Shown one piece after another: positions 19,878-30,755 of a stretch of 64,000 nt of DNA. Source of the stretch: Elmis aenea (Eukaryota > Arthropoda > Insecta > Coleoptera > Elmidae); contig OX393583.1 of assembly GCA_947652605.1 (NCBI GenBank), positions 10,953,222 to 11,017,221 on the forward strand, given 5' to 3'. Below the pieces are notes generated by a model that saw nothing but the letters and a program-made list of their open reading frames with translations, was not told the origin of the DNA and searched no databases. Within the stretch, counting starts at the first letter, position 1, and every line of letters begins with the position of its first letter. The translations under genes and the position numbers were made by a program.

Positions 19878-20681
19878 TCATGTAACTTTAAGATGAACAT
19901 CAACACAGGTTGGCATTTCGCTACTTTTATAAATGCTTGCTGAATGGATTTGTGAATTTATTTTTATCAAATTCATTTGAGATAACAGTGACTCACATGC
20001 ATATGTGGAAGAAAAGGTAGTTAAAATAGCCGACGCTAATTTCTTTAAAGACGAACTCTTCTGGAAGCATTTGTCAGGCATTAATAATTTTGCTTTCATC
20101 ATTATTATTTATTTTTTCCTCCAAACGTTCCTTTTCAATAATTTCTAATTTTTCCCTTGTCAATAAACTTTTGCCTACAAATTGCACTTGATTGAAAATC
20201 AATTACCTACCTAATTGCATTTCAAAATTTTCTATTTTTAACAATTAAAAAATTTCCAAATCAAGTTCATCAACTTTGATTATGTCTGGGTAAATTATGA
20301 ATCTTGTAATTTCTTCGAAATTTTTAAATTGAGAAAACCGCGAAGAAAATTCATCTATGATTGATTTCACAGCTGTGATTAAATCTTCCGTCAACTGAAT
20401 TTGATTTATTTCAATTTGACGTGTGGATTTTATATAAAAAATGTTAAGTTTGGAAAATATTTGAAGGCATGAGAAGCAATCTCTCGTTTAAATACTTGTA
20501 ATTTTGTTTGATATTCGCATAGTTTCGAAACAAAATACATATATTTTCATTTGAATAAATATAGATTCGTGTTATTCATTATTTTTCAAAGAATATGAAT
20601 TTTCCAAAAATTTTAGAAAAGCAACTATTGCTCCCGCGTGCCCACAATTTTTTTTTATGTGCCATAGGTTCGCCACCCCTG
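19878..20681 (-). pseudogene. hAT transposase C-terminal relic (ZBED5-like)
   Basis: Minus-strand reading ends SSTYACESLLSQMNLIKINS, ..CVDVHLKVT, the C-terminal dimerisation motif of the ZBED5-like hAT group (F.STYACE.LFS.MN.IK). Upstream, decayed text such as KLCEYQTKLQVFKREIASHA continues to about 20570. At 20681 the minus strand starts CAGGGGTGGCGAACCTATGG, a classic hAT terminus. The other terminus is missing: coding similarity stops about 22 bases from the acceptor of Pax exon A. Stops and frameshifts throughout. Confidence 0.75.
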
Positions 20682-20795
20682 CCCTAGGCCCTAGCTATTA
20701 TAATAAACAAGATCCCCATGCTTAAACTCGAATTTCAAACACCCTGTATAGAGACAATACCATTTCAATTCAAACAAAAAAATAAATAAGCAGTA

Positions 20796-21725
20796 GAGTA
20801 AAGTGCCCTAATATGGAACAGGTACCTATTATGGAATACATCAGTTTTATGACAATGAATACGCGATATCTGTTGAAAAGTATATGTACCTATTTGTACA
20901 TCGATCACACATTCCCAAATGTAAAATAGTTAAAAAATATTCACTAGATTACATAACAGCTTTAAATATATTTTTGACGTGCTACTGAGTTTTTCGGCTA
21001 AATTTCTCAGTGCAAAATATTGTATGCTAGGGTAAATGATATAAAATATTTTATTGCATGTTTATTTAGCATGAGTCTTTACATTTCAATTAAATAGACC
21101 AAAATTTTGATTAGGGCCACTTCATGTTTTACATATACCGATTTTTGAAATGTCACATTGATGCCTAATATGGAATACATAGAGGTGCCTTATAATGAAT
21201 ATGATTATGGTCACTAAGTACAGGGATATGGGTTCAGTGTCAAAAGTGTCAGAAATGGGCACACGAAAAATGTGCAAAATACCAAAAAAAAACATTCTAT
21301 TGTTTACCTGTAAAAAAATAAATAAATTATCAACATTAGTTCGAATGACACTTGAATTATAATTTAATTTGCATAAATAACAGAGTTTTGGTTTGGTTTA
21401 AGTAATAATGTAAATCAGAAAGAAAAAAGATTATTCTATGAGCAGTTGTTTATTTTAATGTATATTTCCTATATAATTCTATATTCCATTTTAAGAACCC
21501 CTAGTATTTCATATTAGGTTCCCGGGACCTTAATATGGGATAGTAGTAACATTAAAAAAAAATAGCTATATAAGAAATATCTACAGTAATATCGTACCAG
21601 AATTCAAGTAATGTGTTGCGTATTCATTACAAATTCCTTATAATTTTTTTTGCAAAATGTTGTGGATAAATGTGAATATTATTGCCGAACACAAAAAAAT
21701 ATTCCAATATTAGGGCACTTTACTC
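20796..21725. mobile_element. GAGTAAAGTGCCCTAATATGG element (pogo-type?)
   Basis: Ends GAGTAAAGTGCCCTAATAT and its inverse, flanked by TA. The motif AATATGGAA / TTATGGAAT recurs several times in both subterminal zones (20811, 20830, 21169, 21480-21540). 930 bp, no transposase seen. Architecture (TA target, moderately long TIR, repeated TIR-derived motif) matches the elements at 33395, 42171, 52201 and 59457. Confidence 0.8.
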
Positions 21726-21728
21726 TAC

Positions 21729-22265
21729 CTACATCTTGGTGCTGGTCTCTATTTAAATCTTGTCATAAATTATGTTCGTTACATTCTGTTAAGTTTTTAC
21801 GTTTTTATGCAAAACTTGAGTTTAGTTTAATGAAGTTTACGACACCGCCTGATAATCAAATAATATCCTGTGTTTTCTTTGAAACACATCCACTTTCAAG
21901 GTATTTCACACAATGTAACTTTGATTGCGGTGGTTTACATTATTTTAATGATTCAAAGCGGCATTCATGTTATTCCTGCAACGTATTACTTTCAAATTAC
22001 TTTAACAACAGTTGTATAAATAAATCGACAAGTGCCTGCTATTGTATCACTTAATATTAACTCAAAGTATGGTTATAGAACGCGTAAACAGATTTATTTC
22101 TTTGTTAGACCACACAATACGCCAAGTTGTGCAATCGTTCGTTATGTATCATGCATTATTATCTAAGCTAGGTGATTTACATATTTCTTTAATTAAAAAA
22201 ATAATAAGACTGCACAAGGAACGATATTCTTTTAATAAAATGTAGAAAAAGAGGAAATAAAATTA
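21729..22265. other. Non-coding
   Basis: Two open frames here (21650-22054 and 22042-22245) show no family resemblance and low-complexity composition. Nothing else supported. Confidence 0.4.
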
Positions 22266-22273
22266 GTTTAAAA

Positions 22274-23512
22274 CAGGGTGGATAAAAATCATGATTTTTT
22301 TTAAAAAAATCAAAAAAATCGATTTATTTGATTTAAATCAGATTTTTTTGATTTAAATCAGATTTTATTGATTTAAATCAAATGTACCATATTATCAAAT
22401 TTATATCATTACATTTTACACAATCTGTCCTAGAGACGGACAATAAGTGTTTTTGTGAAATTAAAATTAAAAATAATTAATTGAAAAAATTAAAAATAAT
22501 TAATTTAATTTTGTCAAAATGAAAAATTAAATATAATGATTAAGAATTTTGAAAAATCAGTGCTAAATGGTGATGTTTAATTAATTATATACAGGGTGAG
22601 TCATTAGTGCGGGATCGGTCGATTGTGGCTAAACGGTTTGAGATTTGAAGTTGATTCAAATAAATGCTATTTTATACAGTTTTTTCTAAACAACACAATA
22701 AAAATATTTTCAAATATACAGGGTGAGTCACCTTTCTGGAACTAATAGCAACTTTTATATTTCAAATACAACACCCAATTTATTTAATATTTTTGACCGC
22801 CTTAATATTAGCTTTGCATTAATATAAAATACTACAGGTTTTTATACGGCGTTGTAAAAAAAAAATTCTAAATTATTCAAGGCTTTAAGTCTTTATTTAA
22901 AAAATTCTCCTAAAGTTATTTTGAAGTACAGAGTTGTAATTTGGTATGGACATGCCGAAAAAAATTCTTTGCTCGCTCGATATGAAAAAATTTGAATTAC
23001 ACATACAGGGGTGTTTATAAATAGGTGGCAACATGATCTTCAAAAGCTCGTAACTAGATTTTTTCAAATGCAAACCCCTGTATTTTTTTTTATGTCATCG
23101 AATTCGTCTTTAAAAGAGATTCATATTTTGTTAAATATGTCCTATACCCAAAACTCATACTTTTCGAGATATTCTACATTTTTCTTCAAATCGTTATTGA
23201 GCAATAGAGTGCCGTGGAAATTGAAAAAACTGACTGTTCACTTCGCTAACGTCAAAAACTTGTCATTTATTTTTTGAATTATTGCATTTCCACAATGAAC
23301 ATTACTTTACAAGAGCAAATTGATATGGTTTATTCACCATTTCGTGTATTTAATTACTAATAGTAATACAATTTTGTTTTATTATAAATATTATACTGTA
23401 TCTACTCATATAATCTGTGATTTAAATTGATAATTTAAAAAAAAAATCACTTGATTTAAATCATGTTTTAAATCGTGACTTAAATCAATTGATTTAAATC
23501 TGCTCAACCCTG
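22274..23512 (-). mobile_element. hAT element with GATTTAAATC arrays (copy of 10207-11414, inverted)
   Basis: Ends CAGGGTGGATAAAAATC and TCTGCTCAACCCTG. Read on the minus strand it matches 10207-11414 throughout, including the embedded CAGGGTGAGTC repeat (22590-23010) and the unit TGACAAGTTTTTGACGTTAG. The flanks GTTTAAAA and G(C)TTTAAAA form an imperfect duplication. No transposase frame. Confidence 0.9.
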
Positions 23513-23572
23513 GCTTTAAAACAAGTTGTATTAAAACTCGTTCTTGTGCACGTATAAAGTAACAGTTTTAAC

Positions 23573-24137
23573 CAGGGGTTTGGAGCGGAGCGCGGAGCTG
23601 GAGCGCGGAGCAGTGGAGCAATGGGTTTTTGCCCGGAGCGGGAGCGGAACCCGGAGCAAAGAATTTTGATTGCTCCACTGCTCCACTTTACTATTATAAA
23701 CTGTTTTTTTTTTTAATGAATTATTCTCATGGGTATAGTATTTAATAAAATTATAAATAAACTAAATTTGATTTTTTTTAAGTAAAATTATTGTAATGTA
23801 ACTTTTCTGAATATTAATTTTCATTATTTTGTATTTGAATATTGAAAAATTTTAAGGAACTTTTTTCTTTTTACACTTTTTTAACTGAAGATCAATAATT
23901 TGTTCATTTATTTAACTTCACTTATTTGTTAGGGTCAAATATTGCAATTTTTGGTCCATTTCCACATATCTCATAAAATTTTAGCTTTGTTTTTAAAGAC
24001 GAATTTTCAAATAAAAAAATTATTTTATTAATATTTGGAGCGCGGAGCGGAGCGGGAGCTGAGCTGGAGCAGGCATATTGATGCCGGAGCGAAGCTGGAG
24101 CGGAGCAACTAAAAAATTGGACTGCCCCAAACCCCTG
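23573..24137. mobile_element. hAT MITE with GGAGCGGAGC arrays
   Basis: Ends CAGGGGTTTGGAGC and CCCCAAACCCCTG, exact 8-bp duplication GTTTTAAC (23565-23572, 24138-24145). Both subterminal zones are dense GGAGC/GGAGCGG/GGAGCTGGAGC tandem arrays (23580-23660 and 24030-24115), strikingly G+C-rich in this A+T-rich region. 565 bp, no coding. The related repeat at 63337 onward preserves the empty target (GTTAAAAC near 63865). Confidence 0.95.
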
Positions 24138-24145
24138 GTTTTAAC

Positions 24146-24668
24146 AGAACAAAAAAACAAAAAGTAGTTTTGTTTTTTATTCTGTTTTTTTTTTGTACAA
24201 GATTATTTGATTCAAAAATTGGACAGAATGAGTTTTTCTCAAATTTTTCTGGTAAAATATCATTTTAGATATTAAGTGTCATATATCATTGAAATCAGAA
24301 GACAAAATGCTATCCGACTATGAGATTAACATTTTTTCGCAGTATTTAAAAAAAATTAAGTTGATGATGGTTCTCAAGGGACGAAACGTTGTTGGAAATT
24401 TTATGTTATCTTAAAATATAAAGCGTAGGAAGTTGCCATGGAGAATTGCTTCCAGATTGTCGATATCTTAAAAATTTTAGGAAATAGGGCACGAAAATCA
24501 TTTTTTTCAGTTTTTCTTGATTAACTTTTGAACTAAGACAGCTATGAAATTGGCTTTGCAGATATTTGATCAGCATCTAATTTCACAAATTTTCCCTAAT
24601 TTAACCAATCTCGTAGCTCTTAAGATAAGCGAGATCCTTATGCATTTACTCGAATTTGGGACACCCTG
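24146..24668 (-). repeat. CAGGGTGTCCCAAATTCGAG repeat, inverted copy of 63337-63890
   Basis: Minus strand from 24668 reads CAGGGTGTCCCAAATTCGAG, ..TTAAGAGCTACGAG.TTGGTTAAATTAGG, matching 63337 onward along its full length. It carries TGATGATGGTTCTCAAGGGA followed by CGAAACGTTG (24363-24394). One terminal repeat only is visible. No coding. Confidence 0.85.
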
Positions 24669-24680
24669 TATAGGTACATA

Positions 24681-25171
24681 AATAAAGCACACATCTTTTG
24701 CTTTTCTTGTGGACGCTATTTGCATGTAAAGTTTGATTATGTCTCACCTCTGACTTTAATTACAAAAAAAAGTTTCCACACAATTTATCTAACAGTAGAT
24801 TTCCCGAATCGAAACAAAAACTACTTCCAAGTAAGTTGTATTAAAGACCAATAACCTAAAGGTTTAAAAACTTATTCGGGTCACTATGAGAATATGAAAA
24901 AGATACTACTTATATGTAGAAAATAGTTGTATAAGAAAATAATAAAAACTGTAAGAATCTTACACAATTTAAAATCTAAAGTTAAATTTTTATTTAATAT
25001 CTTTTTTGACTTTAAAAAGTAATTTTTGTACATTGTTGATAACTTCAATACCTCTATAACCTTTACTAAATCAGGTGAGGAAATGTGTGCCTTTGCTAGT
25101 TAAAGTTTAAATGTAATATTGCTTACAATACATTTACTTATCAAATTAGTATGTACATTTATTGGCTAGTG
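24681..25171. other. Non-coding
   Basis: Nothing recognised beyond A+T-rich sequence. Confidence 0.4.
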
Positions 25172-25292
25172 TATACAGGGTGGTCCACTTTTATGTAGCA
25201 GGACTTTAACAGTCGATACAAAATTAATTTTAAAGCGAATATTCCAGGTCAACATGGGTCCAAAAACGTTTCATTTTAAAGATACAGGGTGT

Positions 25293-26661
25293 CAGAGCTG
25301 TAACAAGGGCGTGGCGAAAGAGGCGCCCGCCACAGGCGCAACTAGATTTGGGGCGCAAAATATAAAAAACGTTAAAAAAAATTAAGTATATAGATATAGA
25401 AGTCCGCTATTGTATATTTTATTTTTAAATTTCGTCAATACACCGCTTTAGACATACAATATCTACAACACAGCGGAATTTCGCTACATTTGTTAACACT
25501 GGTGAATTCAAATTCGTTTCGAGTTTGATGGCAAAGACAAGTTACAGTAGACTTTGTACAAATGCTCGAATGTTCTAAAGTTATTAACAAAACTTAGGTT
25601 TGTTGCATTACTAATATTTGAGGATGCATTAGGAAAGATAAATAATGTAAATTTACTTTTACAAAAAAAAAACACTGTCAAAAATGCTGCGAAAATGATA
25701 AAAGCTATAAAAAATGAATTTCAACAGTAGGTACCTACCAAAATGTTTTTTTCGGTTTGCTTCACTATTAGGCGAAAAGTTTAGCCGAAATAACAGCATT
25801 GAGACGGCGCAAAATTAAAAGGACCTATGCCTGTTGAGAAAGCTACTGATGATTCGTTTGCCATGAATTAAAGTGCATTACTAAAAAATAAATGTGTTAA
25901 CTTTTAGATCTAATACTTATACAACTTAATGATGGATTTACTGCTTTACAAGATGTCGCAAATGACTGCAGTTTTTTAAATGGACAAGCTTTAAAAATTA
26001 TGCTGCTATATGATCTCAAATGATGCGCAGCTGACCTGGCATTGAAATAATAATATAACTTGTATGTGAAATTTCGAGTTTTAAATATCAAGCCATGGAA
26101 GTTTTTGAAAATTTGGGCTTTTCAAATCTTGCAAAAAAAATTAAGAACTCCCAAGATTTTTATAACAATGCCTGTAATAACAGCTTCCTGCTAACGTTCG
26201 TTAAGCAAATTGTAAAATCGTACCTTTGTTCTTCTATTGGACACGAGCGATTAACAAACTTAATATCAATTGAAAAAGATATTGCAAAAACATTAAATTA
26301 TGACGATGTGTTTGCAAATGAAAAAGCTAGAAAAATTAAAATATAAAATGTGCTGAACTTCTTTAAGTTTTTAGTATTTTATTTTATATTTATTATAGGT
26401 ACCTATATCTTGTATTTCTTTAATTTTTTTGTCATTGCATTTGAATAAAAAATTATTTAACAGATGATTTATTTATACCAATGCAAAATTGGTTTTACAG
26501 GTAACTCATTTTGATGGGGTTAATACTAAGCATTTAACATATTGCATTTAATAAAATTTAACTTGTTACATTAGAATTTTTCAAAATTTTTGGGTTAGGG
26601 GGGGGGGGGGGCGCAAATTAGACACTTGCCACAGGCGCTTCATAGCCTCGTTACGGCACTG
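25293..26661 (+). mobile_element. hAT element, CAGAGCTGTAACAAGG ends
   Basis: Ends CAGAGCTGTAACAAGG and CCTCGTTACGGCACTG are imperfect inverses, flanked by exact 8-bp duplication CAGGGTGT (25285-25292, 26662-26669). The subterminal GGCGCCCGCCACAGGCGC has its counterpart GCCACAGGCGCTTC near the right end. The other arm of the host palindrome (around 27465) shows the empty site. 1369 bp. A run of twelve G lies at 26600. Confidence 0.93.
25620..26346 (+). pseudogene. hAT transposase C-terminus (ZMYM1-like), decayed
   Basis: The last 83 codons (26095-26346) read FENLGFSNLAKKIKN, ..YLCSSIGHERLTNLISIEKD, IAKTLNYDDVF, NEKARKIKI and stop. The pattern ERL..L..ISIE.D.A..L..D....F...KARK is the C-terminal dimerisation region of the ZMYM1-like hAT group, complete to its natural stop. 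Upstream, 25620-26090 holds degraded pieces (IQLNDGFTALQDVANDCSFL on a shifted frame) with many stops. The catalytic core is lost. Confidence 0.78.
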
Positions 26662-27652
26662 CAGGGTGTTAAAATTTTCGAAAAAATATAGATAATTTTT
26701 AACCGTTTCCCAAACACTAGCTATATTTAAACCAATTTTTTTTACAGCAGCACCTTACAGGTTAGCACATTTGGTGAGAATGTCAAGCCCCACCAGCAGC
26801 CAGTGGCGGAGTTGTGGGGGTTCAGTTTCAATAGATTTTATAAAAAACTATTAGGCTACGGCCCCGTTCAAAATCAAACTTGAACTTGTTTTTGGTTAGA
26901 ACATTTTATTTTAAACAAAAAGTGTCTCTTGACTTTTCTTCGTATCCGCCACTGTTTGGCGTTAAATTTGATTTATTTTACTATTCTCGCGAAAACTTTG
27001 CTCATAAGTTCGATCTAAAAATATCGTAAAAAGCAGAACATTGCAAATTGCAGAGTAAATGTTCAAAATGTTCCCTCATTATTAACATTTTATTAAAAAC
27101 TGCAAAAATCGGAAATTACTTCTGTATTTCGAATATTAGCGACATTTTTGAATCGAATTTATGAGCAAATTTTTCGCAAAAATAGTGAAATAAATCAAAT
27201 TTCGCGCCAAACGGTGGCAGGTACGAAGAAAAGTCTAAAGGTACTTTTTGTTTAGAATTAAATTCTCTACCCGAAAACTAGTTCAAGTTTTAATTTTAAA
27301 CACGGCCGTTCAAGTTTTTTATAAAGTTTATTGTAACTGTACTCACACAACTTCGCCACTGGTTGCTTGTTTGGCTTGAAATTCTCAACGAATATGGTAG
27401 GTAACCTGTAAGGTGGTGCTGTATACCAAATTTTGTTTAATTATATTTTTCGACAATTTCAATACCCTGTATCTTTAAAATTATAAATGAAGCGTTTAAG
27501 GCCCAATGCTGATATGGAATATTCGCTTGTCCTGCTACAAAAAAGTGGACCACCCTGTATATTTAATGAATTAACGCATTTACTGTTACATAGCTACCGA
27601 TATATCATTCCAATACATACGTCGAATTTGGACTTTGGTTATTATAATTTTA

Positions 27653-28546
27653 CCTTGTCTTTCAATAAGGACGCTCGATTTTAAAATGTAAATAAATTAA
27701 GTTGTGTGTGAGATTTCCACTCAATTTTTTTTTTATTTGAAAGTATATTTTATGGCAATGAGTGTGGAATATAACGTCGTTCAAATGTCCACCGCGGCTT
27801 TGCTTGGTGGCACGTATTCGGGAGGTCCAATTTTCATTGACTTTGTCGCATAAATCTGGCTTAATTTGCTGGATGGCGTTTGTTATATTGACTTTGAGGG
27901 CGTCTATTGTTTGCGGTTTATTCGCAACGACTTGCGATTTAAGATAGCCCCAAAAGAAGAAGTCTAAAGGCGTTAAATCGCACGATCTCGGTGGCCAATT
28001 CACGTCACCGCCGCGCGAGATAACCATGCCCTTAAATCGCTCGTTCAGAATGTCCCTCGTGGCATGTGCTGTGTGGCACGTAGCGCCGTCCTGTTGGAAC
28101 CACATGTTATCAGTATTCATATCATCCAGTTTAGGCCACAAGAAGTTGCTTATCATCGATCTGTAGCGCTCGCCGTTGACGGTTATGGCAATGCCAGTTT
28201 CGTTTTGGAAGAAGTACGGACCCATGATTCCGCCAGACCAAAATCCGCACCAAACAGTGACTTTCTCGGGATGCATTTGGTGCTGGTGTATCTGGTATAA
28301 ATTGGTATCGCCCCAAATTCGACAATTTTGCTTGTTCACATATCGAATAGTCGACTCGGCAGGACGGTTGTGGCGAGGATAAAAATCACGTATTGCGCGG
28401 AACGTTTCTCGAACGGAGCAGTAACTTTGATAATAAAATTTGATGATTTGCAGACGTTGTTTAACGCTATAACCTGACAGATGTCACTTTAAAAACATGG
28501 CTGCTATAACCTGACAAATTTCGAGCGTCCCTGTTGAAAGACCCTT
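27653..28546 (-). mobile_element. Mariner of the DD41D 'rosa' type, internally deleted
   Basis: Terminal inverted repeats TCTTTCAATAAGGACGCTCGA (27658-) and its near-inverse TCGAGCGTCCCTGTTGAAAGA (28520-28541), with TA at both ends (27651-27652, 28547-28548). 894 bp. Contains one transposase gene on the minus strand with a central deletion. It lies 94 bases from the right end of the 25176-27557 palindrome, as an independent insertion. Confidence 0.9.
27662..28498 (-). pseudogene. DD41D mariner transposase lacking its first catalytic Asp
   Basis: Minus-strand frame from ATG at 28498: MFLK-stop(TGA)-HLSGYSVKQRLQIIKFYYQ, then SYCSVRETFRAIRDFYPRHN, RPAESTIR, i.e. the N-terminal helix-turn-helix. 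At about 28341-28346 this joins directly, in frame, to YVNKQNCRIWG, which in full-length relatives follows the first catalytic Asp; that region is gone. Then come PEKVTVWCGFWSGG, MWFQQDGATCHTAHATRD (second Asp) and SCDLTPLDFFFWGYLKS (third Asp), with exactly 41 residues between the last two Asp, and a C-terminal tail to 27662. The spacing and LTPLDF wording indicate the rosa branch. The in-frame deletion plus one stop make it inactive, but the remaining frame is otherwise uninterrupted, suggesting a fairly young loss. Confidence 0.92.
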
Positions 28547-28548
28547 TA

Positions 28549-29152
28549 GTTACAATTTTCAAATTTTCAATAATCCTTAAGGGATTAATTTTATTTTGAA
28601 TCAGTTGGTGCAATCAGACACCAGTAATAATTTATTCTACATCTATTAATTTAGTTTAGCTATTTTACTACGTTTTTCGCTGTTATAATTTTTATGACTG
28701 CTTTTTATTGCATTCTAAGCTTGTTCGATTACTAAGTCTCGTTTCCTATTTTAGTCCCTGTGAGTCATCGTTATCAAATAATTACCGAATAATGCGATAC
28801 ATCAATATTATTGCCAGTTTATTTTGATCTCCATTGTTAAACTAAATGACATAAGACGTAAAAGTTTTGTCGATGATGTTGCTATAGGGTTACAATATCG
28901 ACTATAAATAAATCCGAGTCTAGACAAACATGTTACAATGTATGTTGATCTGCCTTAAAATATAGCAGAAATCATCTATACAATTTTTTTGTTATTATTA
29001 AACACACTGTCTCTAGCAAAGCCAAAAGTTTTGTTTTTTCGCAATAAATTTTCCCACCAATCGTACAATTGGTCGTTAAATAGGTTGTATGATTCATAAT
29101 AAAGACCATGGGAAATACAGATAAGAGAATGGTTAAATGGACAAAGAAGTAT
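28549..29152. other. Non-coding, no TE ends seen
   Basis: Ordinary A+T-rich sequence; no frame, palindrome or known terminus recognised. Confidence 0.4.
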
Positions 29153-29160
29153 GTTTTAAC

Positions 29161-30637
29161 CAGGGATGGAATAACGTTTTAAATCGTTACGTTATTGTAT
29201 AACGTTATTTATTATTTGTTTTCGTTACATAACGTTATAAATAACGTTAAAAAAATGAATTGTTATGTTATATAACGTTATATAACGTTATATAACGTTA
29301 CATAAATTATGATAATGATATACTTAAATACTTAATACTTAAATAATGCGAAAAATTTCGGAAGGTGATTCCTTATTGAAAATAAAGTGGGGTCTTTTAT
29401 ATAACAATTTTTTCTTAGACGTCTCCTTTCGGAGTTACACCCCCCTAAAGGGGAGCGATAAAATTAGGTTTTTATTTTATTTCTCAAATTTAGATAAATG
29501 TAGGAGAATGATATTTGGTAGATGTTTTATACTTATTAAAAGGTTTCCCATAGTATTATTTTCAATCATCTCCCACCTTCATAGGGGGCTAATAAGTGCG
29601 ACCCCTGTTGGTTTTTTAATCAGAACTTTTTGGTGAGTTGGAATTTTGCAAAAAAAAATTTTGTTACTTAGTTTGATTTATTTAGAACCTTTTTTTATTC
29701 TTTAGTTTTTCTCGTAAATCTTACAGTTTTGAGTAAAAAATTAAATGAGTGAATATGATGTTTATGTTCATATTGGGTAGAATTGACGGGCGTTTTAGCG
29801 TTGTCGCCGCGTAAACGTCAAAATGAATTACCCCCGTCACTTCTATCCAATATCGTTTTATATTGGAATATTTGATGGTTCATGTTCATTCTTATAATTT
29901 TTTACTCAAAAACTGTAGGTTTAACGAGAACAGTTAAAGAATAAAAAAAACTTCTAAATAAATCAAGTTTTTAAAGAAAATTTAAAATTGCTAGATTTCA
30001 ACCCACCAAAAAGTTCTGATAAAAAAACCAACAGGGGTCGCACTTTTCAGCCCCCTGTGAAGGTGGGAGATGATTAAAAATATTACTATGGGAAACCTTT
30101 TTATAAGTATAAATCTCCCACATTTATCCAAATTTGGGAAATAAAATAAAAAACACAATTTTACCGATCCCCTTTAGGGGGGTGCAACTTCGAAAGGAGA
30201 CCCTAAAAAAAAAAAATATGAAAGACCCCTCTTAATTTTCGATTACGTATCACCTCCCGATTTTTTTCGCATTATTTAAGAAACATGCTGTATAAAAATA
30301 ATTTTTATTTGTAACTCTGAAATTATTTTTGGGATCTGTAAATGTAAATTTAAAAAATAGTACCTACAAAATTAGGTTGAGGTTGAGATATTTTATTTTA
30401 ATTTTAATTTCTAAAATACAAAACAAAATATTATATCTTCTGAAAATAAAAAGATCGCCATATAAAAATTTAATTTATAGAGAATAACGATACAAAATAA
30501 CTTTTAACGAAACGTTATCGGTTATTATAACGTTATATAACGTTATAAAAATATCGTTACGTTATTGCATAAAAAATTATAGTTGAATCGTTATTATAAC
30601 GTTATCGGGTATCGTTACGTTACGTTTTCCATCCCTG
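29161..30637. mobile_element. hAT element with TATAACGTTA arrays
   Basis: Ends CAGGGATGGAATAACG and CGTTTTCCATCCCTG, exact 8-bp duplication GTTTTAAC (29153-29160, 30638-30645). Subterminal zones are arrays of the palindrome TAACGTTA (29172-29302 and 30485-30628). The middle is occupied by a separate palindrome (29338-30280). No transposase seen. It uses the same target octamer as the unrelated-looking hAT at 23573. Confidence 0.94.
29338..30280. mobile_element. ~940-bp palindrome nested in the hAT
   Basis: CTTAAATAATGCGAAAAA at 29338 and its inverse ending 30280. The inverted match continues through GGAGTTACACCCCCCTAAAGG (29430) versus CCTTTAGGGGGGTGCAACTT (30171), CTCCCACCTTCA (29570) versus GAAGGTGGGAGA, and GATTTATTTAGAA (29674) versus its inverse (29950), to a short loop near 29780-29850. 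No target duplication identified and no coding. It lacks the CAGGGTG ends of the other palindromes. Confidence 0.82.
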
Positions 30638-30755
30638 GTTTTAACGTAGTTAAAATTTAAACTAAATATGTCGAAAATGTACCCAGCATGAAATAAATGT
30701 AGCAAAAATAATTTCAATTTTAATTATGTTTTTTATTATCAATAATTGTTGTATT

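Larger units (their letters stand above)
25176..27557. mobile_element. Long-palindrome CAGGGTGGTCC element (mariner-type), split by a hAT
   Basis: Ends CAGGGTGGTCCACTTTTATG and CAAAAAAGTGGACCACCCTG with TA flanks. Inverted similarity runs on through GCACCTTACAGGTTA (26754) against TAACCTGTAAGGTGGTGC (27403), CAGTGGCGGAGTTGTG (26807) against its inverse (27344), to GCTCATAAGTTCGAT (27000) against ATCGAATTTATGAGC (27152). Almost the entire ~1 kb element is one palindrome with a loop near 27040-27130. The left arm is lengthened by a hAT (25293-26661). No coding frame of its own. Confidence 0.88.

Noticed and set aside
19857..19881. In-frame ATG (MTTNINVS) as the start of the Pax protein
   Set aside because: The bases include CTAAT and TTTCAG directly before GQGRVNQ, where Pax genes commonly have an intron boundary; the ATG is intronic.
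21650..22245. Frames of 134 and 67 codons as a host gene
   Set aside because: No domain, no conserved motif, A+T-driven composition; the first starts inside the TIR of the 20796-21725 element.
26598..26611. Run of G as a regulatory G-quadruplex
   Set aside because: A single homopolymer of about twelve G inside a hAT relic; can be slippage or assembly error and offers no separate tracts.
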